The position numbers were made by a program, and so were the translations under genes. This document shows, piece by piece, positions 9,249 to 19,028 of a DNA stretch of 37,141 nt. The DNA comes from an uncultured Paracoccaceae bacterium (GTDB lineage: Bacteria; Pseudomonadota; Alphaproteobacteria; Rhodobacterales; Rhodobacteraceae), in NCBI GenBank assembly GCA_937863185.1, contig CALMEG010000299.1:1-37141 (forward strand), read 5' to 3'. The notes under the pieces are model-generated. The model was not told the DNA's origin and made no database searches. It saw nothing but the letters and a program-made list of their open reading frames with translations. Numbering within the stretch: position 1 is the first letter of the stretch; each line of letters starts with the position of its first letter.

Positions 9249-9314
9249 CGGTTTCTCCAAAGATCCATTCGGCACAGGGTGTAGCACCCCGGACGGCATG
9301 CCTCAATGCCCCGC

Positions 9315-9800
9315 TCAGTGGCGGGTCCAGCCCGAGGGGCCGCGCCGGGGCGGGGCGTTTTCGTCAAGTTCGTGGAATTCGCCGTCGATGATGTCGGGGC
9401 GGTGCGGATCGCGCCGGGGCTGGCCGGGGCCGGGGCCCATCTCGAACCGCGCGACCTGTACCCGCGCGGCCAGATGCCGCAGCACGGCCGCACGCACCCG
9501 TGGGATCAGAAGCGCGATGCCCACCGTGTCGGTGAAAAAGCCCGGCGTCAGCAACAGCGCCCCGGCCAGAAGGATCATCGCGCCATGCGCGAGCGGCGCG
9601 GTGGGATCGCCCAGCTCGGCCATCGCGCGGCGCAGTTCGGCCATCGCCTGCGCGCCTTGCGAACGCACCAGCGCCGTGCCCACCACCGCCGTCAACAGCA
9701 CAAGCCCCAGCGTCGGCCACAGCCCGATCAGACCACCGACCTGAATGAACAGCGCGATCTCGATCAGCGGTACCAGCAAAAAGGCAAGAAAGATCCACAT
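9315..9800 (-). CDS. fxsA: FxsA family membrane protein
   Basis: A 161-residue inner-membrane protein with hydrophobic segments at about residues 3-24, 28-47 and 72-97, followed by a charged cytoplasmic tail. The opening MWIFLAFLLVPLIEIALFI, with Pro-Leu-Ile-Glu inside the first segment, is the FxsA signature, as is LLLTPGFFTD in the third. In E. coli, excess FxsA relieves F-exclusion of phage T7; the normal role is unknown. It is divergent from the Tim44-domain gene and precedes secB. Confidence 0.92.
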   Translation of the reverse strand: MWIFLAFLLVPLIEIALFIQVGGLIGLWPTLGLVLLTAVVGTALVRSQGAQAMAELRRAMAELGDPTAPLAHGAMILLAGALLLTPGFFTDTVGIALLIPRVRAAVLRHLAARVQVARFEMGPGPGQPRRDPHRPDIIDGEFHELDENAPPRRGPSGWTRH

Positions 9801-9912
9801 TGTCGTGTCCTTGTCGATGATCCGGGGGGCGGTGGACTTGACCCCGCCCCTGCCCTACATAAGTGGGAAGAACCGAAATACAAACTGCGTGCCGTGACCA
9901 AGGATCTATTCG

Positions 9913-10575
9913 ATGGAGAATGCCGTGATTCAGCTGCTGGTCCTTGCCGGGATAGCGATCTTCCTGATCCTGCGTCTGAAAAGCGTGCTGGGAACGCGCG
10001 AGGGCTTTGAGAAGCCTCCTGTCCCGCTGGATACGCCCGAACCCCATTCCGCGCGCCGCAGCTTCGAGGTGATCGAGGGCGGGGCCGATCCGGACATCAC
10101 CGATCACGTTCCCGAAGGCTCGCCCCAGGCGCGCGCGCTTGCGGCGATGAAGGCGGCCGAGCCCTCCTTCGGCGTCGGGGATTTCCTTCAGGGCGCGCGC
10201 GCGGCCTATGAGATGATCCTGATGGCCTTCGAGAAGGGCGAGATGGAGCGCGTGCGCCCCTTCCTGTCGCCTGAGGTCTTCGATGCCTTCTCGGGCGTGG
10301 TCAGGGCCCGCGAGGAACAGGGGCTGAGCGTTCACGCCGAATTCCTGGGCCTGCGCGAGCTGGTGCTGGAGGATGCCACCTTCGATGCCACCGCGCGCGA
10401 GGCGGAACTGACCGTGCGCTTCGGCGGAGAGCTGATCTCGGTTGCGCGCGACGCGGCGGGCCAGATCGTCGAGGGCGATCCCAAGGCGGCGCGCAAGCAG
10501 CGCGACATCTGGACCTTCGCGCGCAAGATGGGCAGCAATGACCCGAACTGGCAGCTTGTCGCCACGGGCGGGTGA
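9913..10575 (+). CDS. Tim44-domain membrane protein
   Basis: A 220-residue protein with one N-terminal transmembrane segment (residues about 5-21) and a short linker, followed by a Tim44-like domain from about residue 75 to the end (GDFLQGARAAYEMILMAFE, later DIWTFARKMGSNDPNWQLVAT). The domain resembles the mitochondrial import-motor subunit Tim44; in alphaproteobacteria such proteins are inner-membrane anchored and poorly characterised (TimA in Caulobacter). The ATG at 9913 follows AAGGAT. The final bases overlap or abut the next gene, so it is probably co-translated with the MltA-like gene. Proximity to secB and fxsA fits an envelope or export role but does not prove it. Confidence 0.9.
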   Translation: MENAVIQLLVLAGIAIFLILRLKSVLGTREGFEKPPVPLDTPEPHSARRSFEVIEGGADPDITDHVPEGSPQARALAAMKAAEPSFGVGDFLQGARAAYEMILMAFEKGEMERVRPFLSPEVFDAFSGVVRAREEQGLSVHAEFLGLRELVLEDATFDATAREAELTVRFGGELISVARDAAGQIVEGDPKAARKQRDIWTFARKMGSNDPNWQLVATGG

Positions 10576-10580
10576 CGCGG

Positions 10581-11471
10581 ATGCGGGCCTTGCGCTGGTC
10601 CGACCTTCCCGGCTGGGACCGGGACGATCACGCCGCCGCATGGGCGGCGTTTTCCATGCCGGGGGCGCCATCGGCCGACCCGCCCTCCGATCCGCGCGCC
10701 TGGTTCGAGGCGCGCTTCGATCCTGTCGAGGTCGCGCCTGCGGGGCAGGCGCATTTCACCGGCTATTACGAACCCGAACTGCCGGGTGCCCGCGCGCGCT
10801 CGGCCCGGTTCTGCGCGCCGCTTCATGCCCCGCCCCCGGATCTTGGCCCCGAAACGCCCTGGCACGACCGCGCGACCATCCTGCGCGCGGATCTTCTGGC
10901 CGGGCACGAGCTTGTCTGGCTCGAATCGCCGCTCGAGGCCTTTCTGGCGCAGGTGCAGGGATCGCTGCGGGTCCGGCTGCAAGAGGGCGGCACCCTGCGC
11001 CTGGGATATGCCGGGCGCAACGGCCGGCCCTACCGCTCGATCGGGGCCGAGCTTGTGCGCCGGGGCGTCGCCCCGCCCGAGGGCATGAGCATCGCGGTGA
11101 TCCGCCGCTGGTGCGCCGACAATCCGGGCGCGGTGGCGGAATTGCTGAACACCAACCCCTCTTTCGTGTTCTTCCGCGAATGCGACCTGCCCGAAGGCCA
11201 GGGCCCCATCGGCGCGCAGGGTGTGGCGCTGAGCGCGCTGCGCAGCCTGGCGGTCGACCCCGGCATCGTGCCGCTTGGCACGCCGGTCTGGATCGACTGC
11301 CCCGGCCTTTCGCCACGCCTGATGGTGGCGCAGGATACCGGCTCTGCGATCCGGGGCGCGGGGCGGGGGGATATCTTCTTCGGCAGCGGGGACGCCGCCG
11401 GGCTGGCCGCGGGGGCGATGAACGCGCGCGGCCGCATGGTGGCGCTTTGGCCCAGGGGCCGCGCGGCATGA
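10581..11471 (+). CDS. mltA: MltA-family murein lytic transglycosylase
   Basis: About 296 residues from ATG 10581; a GTG at 10572 overlapping the upstream stop is an alternative. The MltA barrel motif FTGYYEPEL lies near the start. The 3D domain near the C-terminus carries MVAQDTGSAIRG and GDIFFG, whose first Asp corresponds to the catalytic Asp of E. coli MltA. The enzyme cleaves peptidoglycan glycan strands to 1,6-anhydro ends. Oddly, the translation begins directly in the domain with no signal peptide or lipobox, although the substrate is periplasmic. Recycling genes amgK and murU lie elsewhere in the window. Its stop overlaps the next start (ATGA). Confidence 0.9.
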   Translation: MRALRWSDLPGWDRDDHAAAWAAFSMPGAPSADPPSDPRAWFEARFDPVEVAPAGQAHFTGYYEPELPGARARSARFCAPLHAPPPDLGPETPWHDRATILRADLLAGHELVWLESPLEAFLAQVQGSLRVRLQEGGTLRLGYAGRNGRPYRSIGAELVRRGVAPPEGMSIAVIRRWCADNPGAVAELLNTNPSFVFFRECDLPEGQGPIGAQGVALSALRSLAVDPGIVPLGTPVWIDCPGLSPRLMVAQDTGSAIRGAGRGDIFFGSGDAAGLAAGAMNARGRMVALWPRGRAA

Positions 11472-12067
11472 CCCGGCGCCCGCGCAAACTCAGCCCCGAA
11501 GAGCGCGAGCTGTGGTCGCGCGTGGCCTCCAGCGCGACGGCGATGCATGCCGCCCCGCGCCGCGCCGCCACCGAGTCCCAGGACGAGGCGACGCATCATC
11601 CGGGGGCGAAGAAATCGCGCCCCGAGGTGCGGGATTTCCGCATCGGCCAGTCCGCGCCCGATTATGCCTTCCTGAACGACCTCGCCCCCTCGATCTCCGA
11701 GCAGCTTGCGCGCCAGCCGGTGGTGATGGACCGCAAGACGCATCGCAACATGACCCGCGGCAAGCTGGAACCCGAGGCCCGCATCGACCTGCACGGCATG
11801 ACGCTGGCGCAGGCCCATCCCGAGCTGACGCGCTTTGTCCTTGGCGCCCATGGCCGGGGGTGCCGGCTGGTGCTGGTGATCACCGGCAAGGGCCGCAAGG
11901 GTCTGGATGACGGACCGATCCCGCAGCGTCAGGGCGTGCTGCGCCATCAGGTGCCGCAATGGCTGCGGCTGCCGCCGATGGGGGCGGTGGTGATGCAGAT
12001 CGATCCGGCGCATCTGCGCCATGGCGGCTCGGGCGCCTACTACGTCTATCTGCGCCGCGGGCGCTGA
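11468..12067 (+). CDS. Smr/MutS2-C-domain protein
   Basis: A 199-residue protein. The N-terminal half is charged and probably disordered (Ala, Arg, Glu-rich). The Smr domain occupies about residues 110-196, with the hallmark DLHGMT followed by AQAHPELTRFV, ITGKGRKG, and the C-terminal GGSGAYYVYLRR. Smr domains are DNA or RNA endonuclease modules; stand-alone proteins of this type (DUF/YdaL-like) have ill-defined roles. The start overlaps the mltA stop by four bases. The stop TGA and the stop of the convergent hydrolase together form TGATCA at 12065-12070, so the two genes meet with no spacer. Confidence 0.9.
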   Translation: MTRRPRKLSPEERELWSRVASSATAMHAAPRRAATESQDEATHHPGAKKSRPEVRDFRIGQSAPDYAFLNDLAPSISEQLARQPVVMDRKTHRNMTRGKLEPEARIDLHGMTLAQAHPELTRFVLGAHGRGCRLVLVITGKGRKGLDDGPIPQRQGVLRHQVPQWLRLPPMGAVVMQIDPAHLRHGGSGAYYVYLRRGR

Positions 12068-13162
12068 TCAGTTCGCCAGCCCTTCCACCGGCGCAAGGAC
12101 CACGCGGGTCGCCTCTTGCACGGTCAGGATCACGCCCGGCACAAGGCCGGTGCGGCCGCGCTGATCGCCTTCCAGCACCGCGGCGACCTCGCCCGTATCG
12201 CCCAGAAGCGCGATCAGCGCGGGCGAGCGGGCAATATTGAAATGCCCCTCCCCGATCGAGAAGGCGCCGACCTCGACCATCGTCACCTTCAGATCCGCCA
12301 CCCGGCCGATATCGCCAAGCGTGCCAAGGCGCGCGGGCTCCCCGGTCAGGCGCGCCGCAAGCTGGAGCGCGCGGTCCCGTTCCGAGGTGAAGATGAGGAA
12401 GGGCTGCGGCAGGCGCCCGATGCGATGCGCCTGCATGCGGAACACGTCGACATCGAGATCGGGCGAGATCAGCACCACCGCGTCGATCCGGCTGGCCGCC
12501 ATGTCCTTGCCGCCGATCGCCATCTGGCGCAGCACCTCCATGGTCAGGGCGCTGCCCATGGAATGGGCCACGATGGTGATGCGCCGGGCGCCTGCCGCGC
12601 GCACCTCGGTCAAAAGGCGCTCCAGCCCGTCGCGGGCGAAAAGCGCGGAATCCCGGTCATAGGCATAGCCCATGGCGCGCGCGCGCGAGGGCCAGGAATA
12701 ATGCACCAGAACGCCCGGCACCTTCAGGTCATGGCCAAGCTGCGCGACGCGGTAAAGCCCCTCGGCGAAATTGTTGTTGTAGCCATGCACGAAGACCACC
12801 GCCTCGCCGCCGCCCTGTGCAAGCGCGCGGCGCAGGTCGCCCTCGAACCCGGCGGGACCGGCATAGACCTCTTGTCGGGTGACAAGGAAATCCTGCGCCG
12901 GATCGGGCGCGCGGGTCTTCGGGGGGTAGCTGATCTCTCCGGGGTCGCGTTCGGACGGGATCGAGACATCGAAGCGCGCGAAGCGCACCTTCTCGGTGCG
13001 GGTGAAGGAGAAGTCATGGCCGGTTTCGGGGTCGGCCCCGCGCGTGGTGCCGACAAAGACCGGGCGCGCCGCAAGCGCGTCGTCATCATGCCGCACGATT
13101 TCGGGGCGCGGCGCGCAGGCCGCGGTCACGATCAGGAAAACGACAGCAACGTAGCGGCGCAA
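12068..13162 (-). CDS. Alpha/beta hydrolase of the DUF900 family, lipoprotein-like
   Basis: A 364-residue protein. No in-frame ATG precedes the conserved part; a TTG at 13162-13160 with GAGAG just upstream gives a short hydrophobic leader ending VTAAC, a plausible but imperfect lipobox with Cys16. The hydrolase core shows the oxyanion strand VFVHGYNNNF and the nucleophile elbow VAHSMGS, followed by VVLISPDLD (acid) and GEGHFNI (His region). This is DUF900, serine hydrolases of unknown substrate. It would act at the membrane or periplasm if the lipobox is used. It is the last minus-strand gene before the plus-strand Tim44-mltA-smr group. Confidence 0.85.
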   Translation of the reverse strand: MRRYVAVVFLIVTAACAPRPEIVRHDDDALAARPVFVGTTRGADPETGHDFSFTRTEKVRFARFDVSIPSERDPGEISYPPKTRAPDPAQDFLVTRQEVYAGPAGFEGDLRRALAQGGGEAVVFVHGYNNNFAEGLYRVAQLGHDLKVPGVLVHYSWPSRARAMGYAYDRDSALFARDGLERLLTEVRAAGARRITIVAHSMGSALTMEVLRQMAIGGKDMAASRIDAVVLISPDLDVDVFRMQAHRIGRLPQPFLIFTSERDRALQLAARLTGEPARLGTLGDIGRVADLKVTMVEVGAFSIGEGHFNIARSPALIALLGDTGEVAAVLEGDQRGRTGLVPGVILTVQEATRVVLAPVEGLAN

Positions 13163-13229
13163 GGCGATCTCTCGGGACAGGTTTCGCGGGCAGGATAGCC
13201 TGCGCCGCGAAGCGGGGCCAGAGGGCCCG

Positions 13230-14534
13230 TCAGAGGACGTAGCGGCTCAGGTCGGCCGAGCGCGACAGATCCCCCAGGTGCCTTTCGACGAAGCCCGCAT
13301 CGACGGTCACCGCCTCGCCCGCGCGGTCGGGCGCGGTGAAGGACAGCTCTTCGAAGACCCGCTCGATCACCGTGTAAAGCCGCCGCGCGCCGATATTCTC
13401 GACGCTCTGGTTCACCTCGGCCGCGATGCGGGCAAGCGCCGCGATCCCGTCGGGCGTGAAACTGACGCTAACCTCCTCGGTGGCCATCAGCGCGGTATAC
13501 TGGCGCGTCAGCGCATTGTCGGTTTCCGACAGGATGCGCACGAAATCCTCTTCGGTCAGGGCCTTCAGCTCTACCCGGATCGGCAGGCGGCCCTGAAGCT
13601 CGGGCAAGAGGTCCGAGGGCTTGGCGATGTGGAACGCCCCGCTGGCGATGAACAGGATATGGTCGGTCCTGATCGGGCCGTATTTGGTGCTGACGGTCGT
13701 GCCCTCGATCAGCGGCAGAAGATCGCGCTGCACGCCCTCGCGGCTGACATCGGCGCCGCGGGTCTCGGCGCGGGCGGCAACCTTGTCGATCTCGTCGATG
13801 AAGACGATGCCGCTTTCCTGCACGGCTTCCAGCGCGGCGGCCCTGACCGCCTCGTCGTCCAGAAGCTTGTCGGCCTCTTCCGAGATCAGCAGATCGTAGC
13901 TTTCGGCCACGGTCATCTTGCGCCGGGTCCGGCGGCCGCCGCCGAAGGCCTTGAACAGATCCTGCAAGCCCTGGATCTGCATCTCCATCCCCGGCCCGCC
14001 CATGCCCATCATCGGCATCTGCGGCGCCTGATCGGCCACTTCCAGCTCGATCACGGTGTTGTCCAGCTCTCCGCGCTTGAGCTTGCCGCGGAACATCTCG
14101 CGCGTGGCCTCGCGCGCGTCCGATCCGGCAAGCGCCGCGATCACGCGATCCTCGGCGGCCGAATGGGCGCGGGCCTTCACCTCTTCGCGCATCCGTTCGC
14201 GGGTTTCGATCATCGCGGCATCGGCCAGATCGCGGATGATCTGCTCCACGTCGCGCCCGACATAGCCCACCTCGGTGAATTTCGTGGCCTCGACCTTGAG
14301 GAAGGGCGCACGGGCGAGTTTCGCCAGGCGGCGGCTGATCTCGGTCTTGCCGACGCCGGTGGGGCCGATCATCAGGATGTTCTTGGGATAGACCTCTTCG
14401 CGCAGATCGTCGCCCAGCTGCTTGCGCCGCCAGCGGTTGCGCAGCGCCACGGCAACGGCGCGTTTGGCATCCTTCTGGCCGATGATGAAACGATCAAGTT
14501 CGGAAACGATCTCGCGCGGGGTGAGGTTGGTCAT
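13230..14534 (-). CDS. hslU: ATP-dependent protease ATPase subunit HslU (ClpY)
   Basis: A 434-residue AAA+ unfoldase, the normal family length. Walker A is GPTGVGKT at residues 57-64, Walker B is IVFIDEID, and sensor and arginine-finger regions follow ([21 protein letters not shown]). The C-terminus ends LSRYVL, the tail that inserts between HslV subunits to activate them. A Gly/Met-rich segment in the I domain ([13 protein letters not shown]) is typical. The hexamer unfolds substrates for HslV in the cytosol, part of the heat-shock response. The start overlaps the hslV stop as ATGA, so both proteins are made from one message. Confidence 0.98.
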   Translation of the reverse strand: MTNLTPREIVSELDRFIIGQKDAKRAVAVALRNRWRRKQLGDDLREEVYPKNILMIGPTGVGKTEISRRLAKLARAPFLKVEATKFTEVGYVGRDVEQIIRDLADAAMIETRERMREEVKARAHSAAEDRVIAALAGSDAREATREMFRGKLKRGELDNTVIELEVADQAPQMPMMGMGGPGMEMQIQGLQDLFKAFGGGRRTRRKMTVAESYDLLISEEADKLLDDEAVRAAALEAVQESGIVFIDEIDKVAARAETRGADVSREGVQRDLLPLIEGTTVSTKYGPIRTDHILFIASGAFHIAKPSDLLPELQGRLPIRVELKALTEEDFVRILSETDNALTRQYTALMATEEVSVSFTPDGIAALARIAAEVNQSVENIGARRLYTVIERVFEELSFTAPDRAGEAVTVDAGFVERHLGDLSRSADLSRYVL

Positions 14535-15088
14535 TTCGTGATGCTCTCCACCGTCAGATTGCCATTCGTGTAAACGCAGATATCCGCCGCGATCGCCATC
14601 GCGCGGCGCGCGACCGCCTCGGCATCGAGGTCGCTTTCCATCAGCCCGCGTGCGGCGGCCAGGGCATAGTTCCCGCCCGAGCCAATCGCGGCCACGTCGT
14701 GCTCAGGCTCGAGCACGTCGCCCGCGCCGGTGATGACGTAAAGGTCCGCGCCGTCGGTCACGATCAGCATCGCTTCGAGGTTGCGCAGGTATTTGTCCAT
14801 GCGCCAGTCCTTGGCCAGCTCGACGCAGGCGCGGGCAAGCTGCCCCGGCGCCGCCTCAAGCTTTTTCTCCAGCCGCTCCAGCAGCGTGAAGGCATCGGCC
14901 GTCGAGCCCGCGAATCCCGCCACGACCTCATGCCCGCCGGGCGATAGGCGGCGGACCTTGCGCGCGCTGCCCTTGATGACGGTCTGGCCAAGGCTGACCT
15001 GCCCGTCACCCGCAACCACGACGCGCCCGCCCTTGCGCACGCCGATGATCGTCGTGCCGTGCCAACCGGGAAACTTGTCTTCGGCCAT
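14531..15088 (-). CDS. hslV: ATP-dependent protease peptidase subunit HslV (ClpQ)
   Basis: A 185-residue proteasome-like peptidase. The ATG at 15088 is preceded by a strong GGAGGG site; the longer frame upstream is not conserved. After a short propeptide ([11 protein letters not shown]) comes [10 protein letters not shown], in which the Thr after Gly11 becomes the N-terminal nucleophile after processing. [19 protein letters not shown] and [13 protein letters not shown] are conserved active-site and assembly motifs. The dodecamer degrades substrates fed by HslU. First gene of hslVU; overlaps hslU by four bases. Confidence 0.98.
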   Translation of the reverse strand: MAEDKFPGWHGTTIIGVRKGGRVVVAGDGQVSLGQTVIKGSARKVRRLSPGGHEVVAGFAGSTADAFTLLERLEKKLEAAPGQLARACVELAKDWRMDKYLRNLEAMLIVTDGADLYVITGAGDVLEPEHDVAAIGSGGNYALAAARGLMESDLDAEAVARRAMAIAADICVYTNGNLTVESITK

Positions 15089-15179
15089 GATGCCCTCCGT
15101 TCTGACGCCAGATATGAGGGTGCCCGCCCGGCCATGCAACCCTTGCCCCGGCCTTCGCCGCGGACGGCGCGGCCGCTAT

Positions 15180-15227
15180 TTCGGACATGGGCACGAAAAA
15201 AGGTTCGGGCATGGGCACGAAAAAAGG
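15180..15227. repeat. 24-bp tandem duplication in trxA-hslV intergenic region
   Basis: Two adjacent 24-bp units, 15180-15203 and 15204-15227, differ at one base (ttcggacatggg versus ttcgggcatggg, then cacgaaaaaagg in both). The second copy supplies the A-run (T-run on the minus strand) of the trxA terminator. The first copy repeats only that T-run without a stem, so it looks like a local slippage duplication of the terminator tail. Confidence 0.85.
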
Positions 15228-15249
15228 CGCCCGAAGGCGCCCTTTTCCC
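15220..15249 (-). terminator. Rho-independent terminator of trxA
   Basis: On the minus strand this reads A-run, GGGCGCC, TTCG loop, GGCGCC, then six T. It begins 17 bases after the trxA stop. The stable TTCG tetraloop and long T-run make it a confident terminator for trxA and any upstream genes read into it. Confidence 0.9.
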
Positions 15250-15265
15250 GTGTGTCGCGTCGCGC

Positions 15266-15586
15266 TCAGATCGACGAATCGATCCAGCTTTGCAGCGCGG
15301 CCTTCGGCGCGGCGCCGACCTTGTTCGACACGACCTTGCCGTCCTTGAACAAAAACAGCGCCGGAATGCCGCGCACGCCCAGAACGGCCGGGCTGTCGGG
15401 GGTTTCGTCGACGTTGATCTTCACGACCTTGATCTTGCCCGCCATTTCCTCGGAAATCTCTTCGAGCGAGGGGCCGATCTGGCGGCAGGGGCCGCACCAT
15501 TCGGCCCAGAAATCGACGACGACGGGAATGTCGGAATTGCGCACTTCGGCATCGAAGGTGGCATCGGTGACAGCGACGGTGGCCAT
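15266..15586 (-). CDS. trxA: Thioredoxin
   Basis: A 106-residue cytosolic disulfide reductase. The ATG at 15586 follows AGGAGAG. The active site WCGPC (residues about 29-33, within [13 protein letters not shown]) is canonical, as are KINVDETP and the cis-Pro loop [11 protein letters not shown]. It reduces disulfides of ribonucleotide reductase, methionine sulfoxide reductase and others using thioredoxin reductase. It lies 55 bp downstream of addA on the same strand, an arrangement compatible with co-transcription, and it has its own terminator. Confidence 0.98.
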   Translation of the reverse strand: MATVAVTDATFDAEVRNSDIPVVVDFWAEWCGPCRQIGPSLEEISEEMAGKIKVVKINVDETPDSPAVLGVRGIPALFLFKDGKVVSNKVGAAPKAALQSWIDSSI

Positions 15587-15641
15587 GGGTCTCTCCTGCA
15601 AGGATGGGTTGGGGCGAAAGTAGGCGCGCCCCCCTGACACG

Positions 15642-18600
15642 TCAAGATGCGGTAGCTGTGCGCAATGCCGCATCAAGCTGTGCGCAGGGCAGCGCCATCA
15701 GGCTTTGGTTCGCCGTCCACAGGATGAAGATCTCGACCCTGCGGCCGGGATAGATCTGGCCAAGCGCCGCGCGATAGGCCGCCATCTGGCGCAGGATGCC
15801 AAGGGGCACCTCTTCGGGGCTGGGGGGCACCACGGCGTTCGATTTGTAATCCAGCGCGCATACCCGCTCGGGGGTAACCAGAAGCCGGTCGATCGTGCCA
15901 TGGATCGTCCGCCCGCCAAGTGCTTCCAGCTCTGCCGTCAGTTCCACCTCGGCCAGGGTGCCGGGCGCAAGGAAGGGCGCCATCGCGTCCAGGGTAAGAA
16001 CCCGCCGCGCCTCGGCCAGAACAGGCTCTGTTTCAGCGGAATCGGCCCCGTCTGGCCCGTTCACAAGCAGCGTTTCGGCGATGCCGGGCCAGCGATCTTC
16101 GGGCCAGAGCGGAAGATGTTCGAGCAGCAGGTGCAACTGGCTGCCGCGCCGCATCGCGCTTTGCTCGTCCATCAGCGCGCCTTCCCCCGGAAGCGCCTTC
16201 GCCCCGCCCAGATCCGAGGGCGCAAGCGCGCCCGCCGCGCGCGATACCTCAGGGGCGGGCCGGTGGCACCAGTCGGGCAGGGCAATTTCGGGTGCAGCCG
16301 CCATACCCTGCGGGGGTGGCGGGGCGTCCTCGGGCCAGGCGCCATGGTCAAGGCGCCGGATCGTGCCGAAGCCGGTCTTGATATCGCGTAGCTGCGCGCC
16401 CGGCTCGGTGCCCGCGCGGCCCAGACCCTCGGCGATCAGCGCATACCAGCTGTCATCGCCGGCGCCCACATCGCCCGCCGCAGCGACGATCAGCCATTTT
16501 TCGGCCCGCGTCATGGCGACATACAGCAGGCGCATGCGCTCCTCGCGGCTTTGCTGCTTTTGCAGGGCCTGTTCCTCGGCAAGTTCGGGCGGGCTTTCGG
16601 CGGCGGCAGCGGACCAGACCGCATCGCTGCCGTTCAGCCGGTTGACCGCGTCGCCCTGCCGGTCCTGCCGTTTCGCGGTATCGGGCAGGATGACGATCGG
16701 CGCCTCCAGCCCCTTGGCGCCGTGCACCGTCATCACCCGGATCGCGCGGCCCGCCCCTTCCGGGCGGCGCTTGATCTCTACATCGCCCGCCGAAAGCCAG
16801 ACGAGAAAGCCCGTCAGGCTGGGCACTTCGTTGCGCTCGAAGGCAAGCGCCTGTGAAAGCAGCTCGTCGATCCCGTCCTCGGCCTCGGCGCCAAGCCGCG
16901 CCACCAGCCGGTCGCGCCCGCCATGGCGGGTCAGCAGCCGCTCGATCAGGTCATAGGGGCGCAGGAAATCCGCGCGCGCGCGCAGGTCCTGAAGGATGGC
17001 GACGGTCCGCGGGTGCCGGTCACTGTTGCGCAGCGCCTCCCAGAGATAGCCTGCCCGGCCATGGGCAAGGTCGAACAGATCCTTCTCGGACCATCCGAAA
17101 AGCGGTGAGCGCAGCGCCGAAGCCAGCGAAAGATCATCCTCGGGCAGAGACAAAAACGCCAGAACAGAGCCGATATCGCGCACTGCAAGCTCGGCCCCAA
17201 GGGCCATGCGGTCGGCGCCCGCGATGGCAAGGTGCTCGGCCTTGCACTGGCGGATGATCTCGTTGAAAAGCGCGTTGCGGCGCTGCACGAGGATCAGGAA
17301 ATCGCCCTCATGCACCGGCCGCGCATCCCCCGCGCCTTCGGGAATGCGGGTGCCCGCGTCGATCATCCGGCGGATCTGGCGGGCGATGCGGCGGGCCAGC
17401 GTGACATATTCATGATCCTGCCCGATCTGGTCCAGCGCCCGATCCCAGGGTGCCTCTTCGGGTTTGGCGGGTTTCTCGACCGGCGGCCACAGGTCCACGC
17501 GGCCCGGAAGGCCCGCGTGAAAGGCGATGTGATGCGTGCCGCCGCCCAGCCCCTCCATCCCGTCGCGCGCGAACGTCTGATCGACCAGCCGCAGCACCGC
17601 GGGCGAAGAGCGGAAGGAATGTTCCAGCTCAAGGGTCTGAAGCGGGCGGCCTGCCGCCTCGAACTTGGCCGCGAAATGGCTGCGCATCGTCTCTAACCGG
17701 CGCAGGTCGGCCCCCTGGAAGGAATAGATGGACTGCTTGCGATCCCCCACCACGAAGATCGTGCGGGTGACATCGCGCGCGCCCTCGCCCGCCGTGAACT
17801 CGTCCGCCAGGCGTTCGATCACGGCCCATTGGCCGGGGCTGGTATCCTGCGCCTCGTCCACAAGGATGTGGTCGATCCCGCCATCCAGCCGGAACAGAAC
17901 CCATTGCGCAACCGAGGGATCGGACAGAAGCCGCCCGGCATGGGCGATCAGGTCGTCGAAATCCAGCCAGCCGCGCGCCGCCTTGCGGGCGTGATAGCGC
18001 GGTAGGAAGGCGGCGGCAAAGACCCGTAGCGCATGGCTGCGCAGGGCGACCGACAGCGCGATCCGGCGCGGCCGGGCGGCCTCGACCCGCGCCATCAGAT
18101 CCTCAAGATCGGGCATCAGGGCCGCCGCCGCCCCCTCGCGCAGGGCCTTCTTGGGAAAGCTGCCGATCTTGGCAGAGAAGGGCGCGGCGGCATCCTTGCC
18201 GGTCAGAAGGATGGTCTCAAGGATCTGCAATGCGGCCATCGACGGGGCGTCGACGCGGGCCAGCCTTGCCCCGGCTTTCTGGTCGTTGCCGCCGCTGGCC
18301 TCCAGCAGGGGCAGCAGGTCGCGGATCAGCGGCATGTCCCGCGCGTCGAACGTATCCTGCAACAGGGCCTGCGTGTCGAAATCCGCCGAAAGCCCGAAAA
18401 GCGCCATCGTCCCCGCGCGATCGGGTTCTGCGGGAAAAGCGTCACTATTGCGGCAGATTTCGCCCAGAAGCCGGTCCAGGTCATCGCTGGAATAGTGCCG
18501 GGCAAGCGCGTCCACCGCATCGCGGGCCGCGCCCGCCGCCATCTCTTCGACCACCTCCTTGCGCAGGAGGGTTGCGGCGCGGTCGTCCATTTCGGTGAAG

Positions 18601-19028
18601 TCATGCGGCACGCCCGCTTCCAGCGGAAACCGGCGCAAGAGGGCCGCGCAGAAGGAATGGATCGTCTGGATCTTGAGCCCGCCCGGCGTCTCGATCGCCT
18701 TGGCGAACAGGCGCCGCGCCTCGGCCAGCCGCTCGGCCGAGACATCCTCGACCTCGCCCAGTTCGCGCAACTGCTGGCCAAGGGCCGCATCCGGCAGCAT
18801 CGCCCACTGGCCCAGACGCCGCAAAAGGCGGTTCTGCATCTCGGCCGCGGCGGCCTTGGTATAGGTCAGGCACAGAACCTTCTGCGGCTCGGTCCCGCCC
18901 AGCAGGAGCCGCGCGACGCGATCGGTCAGAACCCGCGTCTTGCCCGATCCGGCATTGGCCGAAAGCCATGTCGACTGCCCCGGAGCCGCGGCCTGCACCT
19001 GCCGTTCGGTTGCTGCGTCGCGCTGCAT
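15642..19028 (-). CDS. addA: Double-strand break repair helicase AddA
   Basis: A 1128-residue UvrD/RecB-like helicase-nuclease subunit. The start is placed at ATG 19028, which shares a base with the addB stop (TGATG), rather than at an upstream in-frame codon. Walker A is [12 protein letters not shown] (about residues 23-34), motif II is [13 protein letters not shown], and motif VI is [13 protein letters not shown]. The C-terminal RecB-family nuclease has [10 protein letters not shown] and ALDYKSNA, whose Asp and Asp-Tyr-Lys are catalytic. With AddB it resects DNA ends and loads RecA. The N-terminal coupling to the split addB suggests the pair is still maintained. Confidence 0.96.
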   Translation of the reverse strand: MQRDAATERQVQAAAPGQSTWLSANAGSGKTRVLTDRVARLLLGGTEPQKVLCLTYTKAAAAEMQNRLLRRLGQWAMLPDAALGQQLRELGEVEDVSAERLAEARRLFAKAIETPGGLKIQTIHSFCAALLRRFPLEAGVPHDFTEMDDRAATLLRKEVVEEMAAGAARDAVDALARHYSSDDLDRLLGEICRNSDAFPAEPDRAGTMALFGLSADFDTQALLQDTFDARDMPLIRDLLPLLEASGGNDQKAGARLARVDAPSMAALQILETILLTGKDAAAPFSAKIGSFPKKALREGAAAALMPDLEDLMARVEAARPRRIALSVALRSHALRVFAAAFLPRYHARKAARGWLDFDDLIAHAGRLLSDPSVAQWVLFRLDGGIDHILVDEAQDTSPGQWAVIERLADEFTAGEGARDVTRTIFVVGDRKQSIYSFQGADLRRLETMRSHFAAKFEAAGRPLQTLELEHSFRSSPAVLRLVDQTFARDGMEGLGGGTHHIAFHAGLPGRVDLWPPVEKPAKPEEAPWDRALDQIGQDHEYVTLARRIARQIRRMIDAGTRIPEGAGDARPVHEGDFLILVQRRNALFNEIIRQCKAEHLAIAGADRMALGAELAVRDIGSVLAFLSLPEDDLSLASALRSPLFGWSEKDLFDLAHGRAGYLWEALRNSDRHPRTVAILQDLRARADFLRPYDLIERLLTRHGGRDRLVARLGAEAEDGIDELLSQALAFERNEVPSLTGFLVWLSAGDVEIKRRPEGAGRAIRVMTVHGAKGLEAPIVILPDTAKRQDRQGDAVNRLNGSDAVWSAAAAESPPELAEEQALQKQQSREERMRLLYVAMTRAEKWLIVAAAGDVGAGDDSWYALIAEGLGRAGTEPGAQLRDIKTGFGTIRRLDHGAWPEDAPPPPQGMAAAPEIALPDWCHRPAPEVSRAAGALAPSDLGGAKALPGEGALMDEQSAMRRGSQLHLLLEHLPLWPEDRWPGIAETLLVNGPDGADSAETEPVLAEARRVLTLDAMAPFLAPGTLAEVELTAELEALGGRTIHGTIDRLLVTPERVCALDYKSNAVVPPSPEEVPLGILRQMAAYRAALGQIYPGRRVEIFILWTANQSLMALPCAQLDAALRTATAS

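Noticed and set aside
9838-9861. Sigma-70 promoter TTGACC/TACATA before the Tim44-domain gene
   Set aside because: The spacer is only 12 bases, too short for a working promoter.
13215-13228. Terminator after hslU
   Set aside because: Only a 5-bp stem without a T-run; too weak to call.
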